The translations under genes and the position numbers were made by a program. Positions 17,158 through 24,371 of a DNA stretch of 64,000 bases are shown piece after piece; the first letter of the stretch is position 1, and every line of letters starts with the position of its first letter. The notes beneath the pieces were generated by a model. That model made no database searches. It was given only the letters and a program-made list of their open reading frames with translations, and was not told where the DNA came from. The DNA comes from JANNRR01 sp031401675. Its GTDB lineage: Bacteria; Pseudomonadota; Alphaproteobacteria; Rhodobacterales; Rhodobacteraceae. The DNA is taken from positions 1-64,000 of the forward strand of contig JANNRR010000085.1 in NCBI GenBank assembly GCA_031401675.1, written 5' to 3'.

Positions 17158-19314
17158 ATGCGGGAATGCGAGCGTTGGTACGGCCCCCCGGACGGAATCG
17201 GGCTGGACGACTTGGCGCAGTCAGGTGCCCTTGGCATCGTGGGCGGCATCGTGACCGGCCTGCACGACGTTCCGGCTGGCGAGGTCTGGACGGTTGCAGC
17301 AATCCGGGCGCGACAGGCGGTGATCGCCTCCCGTCCCGGCCACGTCTGGCAGGTGGTCGATAACCTGCCGGTGCACCCCGATATCCTGCACGGCTCCGGC
17401 GATTTGTCCCGGCTGTTGGCCAACTACCGCCAGTCCCTGGCAAATCTGGCCGCCAGTGGCATCCGCACGGTCTGTTACAGGTTCGGGCCGGTGATGGACA
17501 CGGTGCGAACCCATCTGACCACTCCCACTGCAACAGGCACACGGTCCCCGGCATATTCCACGGTGCTCATGGCGGCCTTCGACATCCACATCCTGCGGCG
17601 ACCGGGGGCCGGGGCGGACTGTTCCGACATGATCCGGTCGGCCGCGCAGGACTGGTTCAAAACCACAACCAACGCGGACCGCGACCGCCTGTCGACCCGC
17701 ATCTTGGCAGCGCTGCCCGGCCCGGCCCGACCGTCACTGGACGATCTGCGCCAGATGCTCTCCCGCTTCAACGGCATTGCCACCGAAGCTCTGCGCGCCA
17801 ACTTCGCCCGGTTTCTGGCAGAAGTGCTTCCTGCTGCCGACGACCTTGGGCTCCGTCTCTGCCTTCATCCCGACGACCCGCCTCACCCGCTGTTCGGGCT
17901 GCCGCGCCTTGCCGCGACCGAGGCGGATATCGCCTGGAGTCTCGACCAGCAAACCAGCGCCGGGCACGGGTTGGCGTTTGGCAGCGGCGCCCTTGCGGCC
18001 CGGCACGGCAACGACGTGATCGCGATGGCCCGCCGGTTTGCGCCGCGTACCCACGTCCTGCACCTTGGCAACGTCGCGATATCGCCTGACGGATCATTCA
18101 CCGAAGCAAGCGCCCTAGACGGCGATGTCGACATGGTCGCGCTGGTGTCGGTCTGGCTGGCCGAGGAAGCGCGGCGGCGTGATACCTGTCCAGATGACGC
18201 CGAACTGCCCTACTACGCCGATCACGGCCCCGATTACAGCCTCAACCCCGATCCCGGCCAACCGATGGCCGAACGCTCCCGCGATCTGGCAGAACTGCGC
18301 GGCATCATTCGCACACTTTCCGGGCGCAGCTTTGCCGACCGCTGCCGGAGCCTGATCGTCGACCTGCGACTGGCCGCCCGACACGATATCGTCTCGGTCC
18401 GGCCGCTGACCGGCGGCGTTGCCTCCGATATCGGCGTGATCGATCTGGGGGACCGGCAGGTCTGCGTCAAGTTTGCTCTGGAAAAGCTGAAGGTAGCGGC
18501 GGATTGGCGGGCCCCGGTGCATCGCAACCGCGCCGAATACGAATGGTTGCGGTTTGCCGGATCCGTCGCTCCCGCCAACATCCCGGCCCTGTTCGGCTGG
18601 TCGCAGGCCGAAAACGGCTTTGCCATGGAATATCTTGCCGGGCCGGACGTGGTGCTTTGGAAGGCGGCACTGCTTGCCGGTACACCCCAGCCCGGGGCCG
18701 CCGCGCGGGTGGCTGACCTTCTGGGGCGGATTCATCAGGCCTCGACCCGGCCGGGCTTCGATGCCGCGCCGTTCCGCAACCGCGACGACTTCCTCGCCCT
18801 GCGGCTGGAGCCCTACCTGAGCTTCACCGCCAGCAGACACCCGTCCGTTGCCGCCCGCCTGACCCTGCTTGCCGAACAACTGTATCAGGACCAGCGGACC
18901 CTGGTGCACGGCGATGTCAGCCCCAAGAACATCCTGCTGCGCGGTGGCCAGCCGATCCTTCTGGATGCCGAATGTGCCACGATGGGCGATCCGGCGTTCG
19001 ATCTGGCGTTCTGCCTCAATCATCTGGTGCTGAAGGCCCTGCATCTGCCGGCGCAACGCACCACCCTTCTGGCTGACGTTGGCGCTTTCTGGGCCAGCTA
19101 TCGCCCGCAGATATCCTGGGAACCCGCCGGCGATCTGGAACGGCGGGTCACGGCCCTGCTGCCCGCGCTGATGCTCGCCCGGATCGACGGCAAGTCGCCG
19201 GTCGAATACCTTGCTCCCGCCGAACGCGACCAGATCCGGGCGCTGTCGCTTGCGCTTCTGTGCGGGACGGTGGATGGTCTGGGCCAGTTGGCGGCGCAGG
19301 TTCAGGCAGGATGA
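17158..19314 (+). CDS. Mannonate dehydratase-like domain fused to an APH-type kinase
   Basis: A 718-residue two-domain protein. Residues 1 to about 385 follow UxuA along their whole length (RWYGPPDG, GIVTGLHDVPAGEVW, HILRRPGA, LCLHPDDPPHPLFGLPR, GDVDMVA, LAELRG). Residues about 390-718 are a phosphotransferase-family kinase with VHGDVSPKN (catalytic Asp586, Asn591) and LLDAE (metal Asp603), so the kinase half looks active. In the dehydratase half His237, His302 and Asp355-His356 are kept, but the Cys expected around 275 is Gly, the HLR motif is HLG, and DHGH is DHGP, so standard mannonate dehydration is doubtful. The ATG at 17158 has GGGGGAGG 8 bases upstream; the frame extends 14 codons further. 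TGA overlaps the enolase-like start. I know no characterised protein with this architecture. Confidence 0.85.
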   Translation: MRECERWYGPPDGIGLDDLAQSGALGIVGGIVTGLHDVPAGEVWTVAAIRARQAVIASRPGHVWQVVDNLPVHPDILHGSGDLSRLLANYRQSLANLAASGIRTVCYRFGPVMDTVRTHLTTPTATGTRSPAYSTVLMAAFDIHILRRPGAGADCSDMIRSAAQDWFKTTTNADRDRLSTRILAALPGPARPSLDDLRQMLSRFNGIATEALRANFARFLAEVLPAADDLGLRLCLHPDDPPHPLFGLPRLAATEADIAWSLDQQTSAGHGLAFGSGALAARHGNDVIAMARRFAPRTHVLHLGNVAISPDGSFTEASALDGDVDMVALVSVWLAEEARRRDTCPDDAELPYYADHGPDYSLNPDPGQPMAERSRDLAELRGIIRTLSGRSFADRCRSLIVDLRLAARHDIVSVRPLTGGVASDIGVIDLGDRQVCVKFALEKLKVAADWRAPVHRNRAEYEWLRFAGSVAPANIPALFGWSQAENGFAMEYLAGPDVVLWKAALLAGTPQPGAAARVADLLGRIHQASTRPGFDAAPFRNRDDFLALRLEPYLSFTASRHPSVAARLTLLAEQLYQDQRTLVHGDVSPKNILLRGGQPILLDAECATMGDPAFDLAFCLNHLVLKALHLPAQRTTLLADVGAFWASYRPQISWEPAGDLERRVTALLPALMLARIDGKSPVEYLAPAERDQIRALSLALLCGTVDGLGQLAAQVQAG

Positions 19315-20612
19315 CAGGCACGACGATCACCCATCTGCACGCCCGGCGCGTCTGGGACAGCCGGGGCAACCCGACGGTGGAGGCCGAAGTCACGTTGCAA
19401 TCCGGCGCAGTCGGCCGGGCCATCGCCCCCGCCGGCGCGTCGCGCGGCAGCCGCGAGGCGGTGGACCGGCGCGACGGCGGCCCCCGGCTGAACGGCATGG
19501 ATGTTCAGGGCGCGCTGGCCAGCCTGCGCCAGCGCATCGCACCGGCCCTGACCGGCCTGGATGCCACGGATCAGGCCGGCGCGGATGCTGCGATTCTTGC
19601 GCTCGACCCGACCCCGCTAAAGGCGGGGCTAGGCGGCAATGCCACCGTCGCCGCATCGCTGGCGGTTCTGCATGCCGCTGCGGCCGGGCGCAGCGTGCCG
19701 CTTTGGCAGCATGTCGCGCAAACCTACGACCGGCCCCCGTCGCTGCCCCTGCCCGAAATCCAGATTTTCGGCGGTGGTGCCCATGCCGGCCGGCGGGTCG
19801 ATGTTCAGGACTTCATGATCATGGTTCCCGGTGCCGGCAGTTTCGACGAAGGGATCGAGGTTGCCCGGGAAGTCTATCTGGCTGCCGGCAGGATCATGGC
19901 CGAGCGCGGTCTGCTGGCCGGGGTGGCCGACGAGGGCGGCTGGTGGCCGCAGTTCGACAGCAACGAACAGGCGCTGCAGACCCTGATCCTGGCCATCGAG
20001 CAAGCCGGAGAAGTGCCCGGCGACCGCGTGGTGATTTCGCTGGACATTGCGGCGTCGGAGTTTGGCAAGAACGGTCAGTACCGGCTGGCGCTGGATGATC
20101 GCAGCCTTGGCTCGGATGAGATGATCCGCCTGCTGGAACAGTGGGTGGCGCGCTACCCCATCGCCGCGATCGAAGACCCGCTGGCCGAGGATGATCCGGC
20201 AGGAATGCGCGATGTCACAGCCCTTTTGGGCGACAAGGTGCAGATCGTCGGCGACGACTACCTTGTGACCAGCGCCGCCCTTGTCCGGAACGCGGCGGCC
20301 GCTCAGACCTGCAACACCGCGCTGATCAAGGTCAATCAGGCCGGAACCGTGACCGAAGCCGCCGCTGCCTTTCAGGCGGCACAGGCCGCCGGCTGGCGCA
20401 GCATCGTGTCGGCACGGTCCGGCGAAACCGAAGACGTCTCGATCAGCCATCTGGCGGTCGGACTTGGGGCCGGGCAACTGAAAGTCGGCTCTCTGACCCG
20501 GTCAGAACGGACGGCGAAATGGAATGAGTGCCTGCGGATCGGCGAACAGCCGGGGTCCGGGGCCTATGCGGCCGGCGCGCCCCTGGCGGGCACCTGGTGG
20601 GGCCGGAAATGA
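19311..20612 (+). CDS. Enolase-family paralogue with altered active site
   Basis: A 433-residue protein aligned with phosphopyruvate hydratase end to end: VWDSRGNPTVEAEV, GASRGSREA, VADEGGWWP (Glu208), SLDIAASEF and IEDPLAED and GDDYLVT (three metal carboxylates), LIKVNQAG and QLKVGS (two catalytic lysines). Two positions differ from canonical enolase: the catalytic Glu of the QEFM motif is Asp167 (VQDFM), and the His before RSGETED is Ala368. NGGEHADNN is also changed to GGGAHAGRR. It may act on a related 2-phospho acid instead of 2-phosphoglycerate. ATG overlaps the kinase-fusion stop (ATGA), so the two are coupled. Confidence 0.85.
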   Translation: MTGTTITHLHARRVWDSRGNPTVEAEVTLQSGAVGRAIAPAGASRGSREAVDRRDGGPRLNGMDVQGALASLRQRIAPALTGLDATDQAGADAAILALDPTPLKAGLGGNATVAASLAVLHAAAAGRSVPLWQHVAQTYDRPPSLPLPEIQIFGGGAHAGRRVDVQDFMIMVPGAGSFDEGIEVAREVYLAAGRIMAERGLLAGVADEGGWWPQFDSNEQALQTLILAIEQAGEVPGDRVVISLDIAASEFGKNGQYRLALDDRSLGSDEMIRLLEQWVARYPIAAIEDPLAEDDPAGMRDVTALLGDKVQIVGDDYLVTSAALVRNAAAAQTCNTALIKVNQAGTVTEAAAAFQAAQAAGWRSIVSARSGETEDVSISHLAVGLGAGQLKVGSLTRSERTAKWNECLRIGEQPGSGAYAAGAPLAGTWWGRK

Positions 20613-20637
20613 CATCGGGAAACGGGGGACAATTCAC

Positions 20638-21384
20638 ATGGATCTGACATCGCGGCTGAAGGGCAAACGGGCAGTGGTCAACGCGGCCGGGCAGGGCATC
20701 GGGCGGGCCATCGCCGAACGTCTGGCAGCCGAGGGCGCGCAGGTCTTTGCCTCCGACCTGAACGGCGCATTGCTGACGACATTGTCCGGGGCCACCACCG
20801 CTACGCTGGATGCAACCGACCATGACGCGGTGCAGGCCTACTTTGCCGACTTCGACCACATCGACATTCTGGTGCATGCGGTCGGCTACGTGCATCAGGG
20901 CACGATCGAGGAATGCAGCCCCGCCGACTGGAACCGCTCCATCGCCATCACCCTGACCAGCGCCTACAACGTGCTGTTCGCCGCCATTCCGCGCATGAGG
21001 GCCCGGGGCGGGGTGATCACCACCATCGGTTCGCTGGCCTCCTCGATCAAGGGCTTCCCGAAACGCGCCGCCTACAGTGCCGCCAAGGGCGGGATTCTGG
21101 GGCTGACCAAGTCCGTCGCCGCCGACTACCTGAAGGACGGCATCCGCTGCAACTCGATCTGCCCCGGCACCGTGGCCAGCCCGTCGCTGTCCGAACGGAT
21201 GGACGAACTGGCGGCAAAGCTTGGCAGCCCGGAAGCCGCCTACAAGTTCTTCATCGACCGCCAGCCGACCGGCCGGTTCGGCACGCCCGAGGAAATCGCC
21301 GCCCTGTGCGCCTATCTGTCGTCAGACGAGGCGGCCTACGTGACCGGGCAACTGATCCACATCGACGGTGGCGCCACGATCTGA
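20638..21384 (+). CDS. SDR family NAD(P)-dependent dehydrogenase (sugar-acid type)
   Basis: A 248-residue classical SDR: cofactor loop AAGQGIGRAIA, NAAG-like segment replaced by HAVG, and catalytic Ser-Tyr-Lys in TIGSLASS and AYSAAKGG. The C-terminal half SICPGTVASPSLSERM, DRQPTGRFGTPEEIAALCAYLSSDEAAYVTGQLIHIDGG matches the group that holds 2-keto-3-deoxy-L-fuconate dehydrogenase and BDH2. The start codon has GGGGGA 9 bases upstream. Lies 25 bases after the enolase-like gene and completes the operon; a role in oxidising a keto-deoxy sugar acid is inference. Confidence 0.85.
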   Translation: MDLTSRLKGKRAVVNAAGQGIGRAIAERLAAEGAQVFASDLNGALLTTLSGATTATLDATDHDAVQAYFADFDHIDILVHAVGYVHQGTIEECSPADWNRSIAITLTSAYNVLFAAIPRMRARGGVITTIGSLASSIKGFPKRAAYSAAKGGILGLTKSVAADYLKDGIRCNSICPGTVASPSLSERMDELAAKLGSPEAAYKFFIDRQPTGRFGTPEEIAALCAYLSSDEAAYVTGQLIHIDGGATI

Positions 21385-21464
21385 TGGGTGGCAGGTAAAG
21401 CGGGATGAAGAATGCCGGAATCGCTTTCACCTTCGCGACCTTCTCCGCCGATCAAGGTTATGTA

Positions 21465-21660
21465 CCCGGGCCGATCAGTTGGCCTGCCAGTGGCAGGACA
21501 ACCGGCCCGTTCCCCGAGAGCGTGAGCGAAGGGGAAGGGGGGTTGGGCTTGGTGCGTTGTTCGGGAAATCAGACCGCGCCTGCCTGGGCGGGCGCTCTAT
21601 CGCGCCTGCCAAAGGGCAGGCAGGCGCGGTCTGATTCGATTGAAATCAAATCCGACAAGG
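21465..21660. repeat. Structured intergenic element, copy A (other copy at 56531)
   Basis: About 195 bases that align with 56531-56722. It folds into four successive hairpins: an outer CGGGCC/GGCCCG stem around CCTGCC-AGT-GGCAGG (21483-21497); TTCCCC/GGGGAA (21510-21536); a perfect 19-bp stem 21567-21585 with 21618-21636; and a small GATT..AATC hairpin to about 21652. The second copy keeps the stems through compensatory changes. It fills much of the 484-base gap after the SDR gene; no ORF with a credible start lies in the rest of the gap. Confidence 0.8.
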
Positions 21661-21784
21661 AAACAAAAGGATCACGTCGAGTGCCAATGCCGGACAGGCA
21701 GCGCCGCGTTGTCGTTCCGATCAAACGAACAGGATGAGACAAACCATTCTGTGTTTCCACCTGAAGCCATCCCACTCCAGAGTT

Positions 21785-21812
21785 TGTCTGGCGATTCTGC
21801 CGTCGCCAGACA
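21785..21812. repeat. Palindrome downstream of yggS
   Basis: A 10-bp inverted repeat TGTCTGGCGA / TCGCCAGACA with an 8-base loop, in the convergent gap between the SDR and yggS genes. No T-run follows on either strand, so it is not a typical terminator. Confidence 0.6.
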
Positions 21813-21868
21813 GCCTGCTATGCTGGCTCAAACCGTCGCCGGACCTCCCGTCGTCAAGCCACGCAGCG

Positions 21869-22546
21869 TCATTCCGCGCCGCCGATCCCGCCGCCCGGGG
21901 CGGGCCGCGCACCGAAGATCGCCGACCCGACCCGCACATGCGTCGCCCCCATCGCCACCGCCACTTCGAAATCGCCGCTCATCCCCATCGACAGGCCGCT
22001 CAGGCCATTGCGGGCGGCGATGCCTGCCAGCAGGGCAAAGTGCGGCTCCGCTGCCTGCGATTCGGGGGGAATGCACATCACTCCGGCCAACGGCAGGTCC
22101 AGGGCGCGGGCGGCAGCGATGAAGCTGTCGGCGTCGCCGGGCAGAACGCCCGCCTTTTGCGGCTCCGCGCCGGTGTTGACCTGAACAAACACGTCCGGGC
22201 AGCGCCCCAGGTCCTGCGCCAGCCGGGCCAGCGTTTCCGCCAATCGGGGCCGGTCCAGCGAATGGATGGCGTCAAACAGCCCCATGGCGGTGCGCGCCTT
22301 GTTGGTCTGCAACGGCCCGATCAGATGCACCTGAACATCGTCATAGCGGCTGCGGAACCCGGGCCACTTCCCCGCCGCCTCCTGCACCTTGTTTTCGCCG
22401 AACAGCCGGTGCCCCTGATCCAGCACCGCCGCGACCCGCGCATCGGGCTGCAGCTTTGACACCGCGATCAGCCGCACCGACCCCGGGGCACGTCCGGCGC
22501 GGGCAACGGCGACGCCCAGCCGGGCGGTGATTTCCGAAAGGGACAT
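21869..22546 (-). CDS. yggS: YggS family pyridoxal phosphate homeostasis protein
   Basis: A 225-residue single-domain PLP-binding protein that buffers PLP and affects amino-acid and vitamin B6 balance. PLP lysine is Lys31 in LIAVSKLQP; HLIGPLQTNK, VNTGAEPQKAG, LSMGMSGDFEVAVAMGATHVRVGSAIFG are all family landmarks. The ATG at 22546 has GGAG upstream; the frame runs to 22645 through the porin terminator, so the longer form is unlikely. Sits downstream of the porin on the same strand after a strong terminator. Confidence 0.92.
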   Translation of the reverse strand: MSLSEITARLGVAVARAGRAPGSVRLIAVSKLQPDARVAAVLDQGHRLFGENKVQEAAGKWPGFRSRYDDVQVHLIGPLQTNKARTAMGLFDAIHSLDRPRLAETLARLAQDLGRCPDVFVQVNTGAEPQKAGVLPGDADSFIAAARALDLPLAGVMCIPPESQAAEPHFALLAGIAARNGLSGLSMGMSGDFEVAVAMGATHVRVGSAIFGARPAPGGGIGGAE

Positions 22547-22597
22547 GTCGGCTCCGGTCTTGCTGCCTTCCGACAACGCCACATCGCCGCACAAATG

Positions 22598-22626
22598 AAA
22601 AGAGCGGGCCTGGGGCCCGCTCTTTC
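22598..22626 (-). terminator. Factor-independent terminator of the porin gene
   Basis: A 12-bp stem AAAGAGCGGGCC / GGCCCGCTCTTT with a 3-base loop, 20 bases after the porin stop codon; on the minus strand CTCTTTTCATTTG follows. Confidence 0.75.
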
Positions 22627-22646
22627 CGGAAGTCTTGATCGTCAAA

Positions 22647-23495
22647 TCAGAACGTGAAGTTCAGGCCCAGTTCAGCGATGGTGTCCGTGCCATTGTCGGC
22701 AACGCCACCCAGGACCTTGGCGCCGCCGCCGAGGTCATAGGACGCGCCCACACCGAAGGTGTCGGTGCCCACGAAGTCGCGGTTCTGCGCCGCAAAGGCG
22801 GTCACGCCCACACCACCGAAGGTGCCGGAAACCGACAGCGCGATCGCCAGATCAGCAGCGGTTTCACGGTCAGCCAGACGCAGAGCAATGGTTGCAGCGC
22901 CCAGAGTGGCGGTGGCCTTGGCGTCAATCTGCGAGAAAGCTGCGGTGTCGGAGTAACCCAGGGCGACGGTGAACCTGCCGCCTTCCGGAGAATATTTCAC
23001 AGCCGCAGACATTGCGTCATCGGCGGCGGTTGTCTGGCCAAGGCCGATGGCGAAGGAGAACGGGCCGCTGGCGAAGTTGTAGCGAGCGGCAGTCGCCGTG
23101 CCACCAGCGAAGCCGATTTCGTTCTGATCGGTGAGGCCGGTATACCCGATGCCGTCGACTTGACCAACCAGGTTGTCCGCAGCACCGCCGGCAACGTCAC
23201 CCATGGTGATCGTGCCGAAGGCGCCCGAGATGAACACGGTCGAGTCGCCGTTAGCGGTGTTGCCATTACCCAACTGGTCGTTCCGCACGGTGGCGCCGAA
23301 CGACAGGCCGCCGTCGGTTTCGCCGCTTGCCGTGAAGATGATACGAACCCGCGAAGAGAATTGAGTATCGGCACCATCATAGATCACGCCCATACGGGCG
23401 GTGCCCGAAAGCGTGATCGGGCTGGAGTGGGATTCGGCGGCAGCGATGCCGGCCGTCATGACCAGAGCGGTCGTAGCGATAAGAATCTTTTTCAT
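22647..23495 (-). CDS. Outer-membrane porin (Rhodobacter type)
   Basis: A 282-residue beta-barrel protein with signal peptide MKKILIATTALVMTAGIAAAES, alternating beta strands rich in Gly, Ala and Asp, and a C-terminal strand ending in Phe (ELGLNFTF), the sorting signal for the BAM complex. GAFGTITMGDVAGGAADN resembles the constriction-loop region of gram-negative porins. GAGGG lies 4 bases before the chosen ATG. The 260-base upstream gap and private terminator fit a strongly expressed monocistronic gene. Confidence 0.85.
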   Translation of the reverse strand: MKKILIATTALVMTAGIAAAESHSSPITLSGTARMGVIYDGADTQFSSRVRIIFTASGETDGGLSFGATVRNDQLGNGNTANGDSTVFISGAFGTITMGDVAGGAADNLVGQVDGIGYTGLTDQNEIGFAGGTATAARYNFASGPFSFAIGLGQTTAADDAMSAAVKYSPEGGRFTVALGYSDTAAFSQIDAKATATLGAATIALRLADRETAADLAIALSVSGTFGGVGVTAFAAQNRDFVGTDTFGVGASYDLGGGAKVLGGVADNGTDTIAELGLNFTF

Positions 23496-23757
23496 TTTTC
23501 CCTCGTTGACTGGAAAGGTGCGGCCCAATTCAGGGGAATCCGAACTGGGTATGGCCCCTGTTTCCCCTTCCCCCCCGGCTTTTGCAACGGGATTGCCGGA
23601 TCATGGCAAAAGATGGGCAGTCATGGTGCAGCTTTGCCACAGTTGGTTTTCGCCCGAATTCCCGAGTCTTAACCATAGCTTGCGTCGGCCCGGGGCTGGT
23701 TTGCAAGCTGTTGGCGGGAAAAGCCTTGTTCGGTTGCGGGGGGTCGGATAGACAACG

Positions 23758-24291
23758 ATGAACCAAAACGGGGCCGGGCGTCTGATCGTGTCTGAAATGA
23801 GTCATCGTACCCTGCGCCTGTGCCTGACGGGGGCCTTGATCCTGACACTTTCGGGCTGTGGCAGCGGGGGATTCGGCGGGCTTTTCACCCGTAGATCCGC
23901 CCCGGAACAGGGCGGCACGCTCGCAGCCGCGCCACAACAACAGCGGGACTCGACGATCTGGGACCTGTTCACCAACGCCGACAATCCCAACATCACGGTC
24001 GAGGTCAACAAGTACCTCTGGAATGCCTCGCTGGAGATTCTGAATTTCCTGCCCGTGGAATCGGTTGACCCGTTCACCGGGGTGATCGTCACCGGGTTCG
24101 GCACGCCGCCCGGTGGTGGCCGCGCCTACCGGGCGACAATTCTGGTGAACGACCCGGCGCTTGATGCCCGCTCGCTGAAGGTGGCGCTGGTCGCGCGCGG
24201 TGGCAGCGTCAGCAGCGAAACCGTGCGCGCGGTCGAGGATGCGATCCTGACACGCGCCCGGCAACTGCGCATTCAGGACAGCAGGTTCTAG
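23758..24291 (+). CDS. DUF3576 lipoprotein
   Basis: A 177-residue protein with lipobox LSGC after a hydrophobic stretch (LRLCLTGALILTLSGC), then STIWDLFTNADNPNITVEVNKYLWNASLEILNFLPVESVDPFTGVI, the conserved core of DUF3576 in alphaproteobacteria. Exported and lipid-anchored; function unknown. Start uncertain: the ATG at 23758 has GGTCGGA upstream but leaves a long pre-signal segment, and the ATG at 23797 gives a cleaner signal peptide. Upstream of leuS, as usual in the order. Confidence 0.78.
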   Translation: MNQNGAGRLIVSEMSHRTLRLCLTGALILTLSGCGSGGFGGLFTRRSAPEQGGTLAAAPQQQRDSTIWDLFTNADNPNITVEVNKYLWNASLEILNFLPVESVDPFTGVIVTGFGTPPGGGRAYRATILVNDPALDARSLKVALVARGGSVSSETVRAVEDAILTRARQLRIQDSRF

Positions 24292-24314
24292 CAGCGGCGA
24301 TTGCGGCACGGCAC

Positions 24315-24342
24315 TGGACCTTGACGGTCGCGGCGGTATAAC
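24315..24342 (+). promoter_or_regulatory. Candidate promoter for leuS-lptE-holA
   Basis: TGGACC (24315-24320) and TATAAC (24337-24342) with a 16-base spacer, 30 bases before the leuS start. By eye only. Confidence 0.3.
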
Positions 24343-24371
24343 CACGCCCAATTGCAGCTAAAGGGTATCCG

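Noticed and set aside
21385..21868. Short open frames across the structured element, including an apparent 88-codon and a 110-codon frame
   Set aside because: They run through hairpin arms shared with the copy at 56.5 kb and the encoded sequences differ in frame use between the copies, so they are not protein genes.
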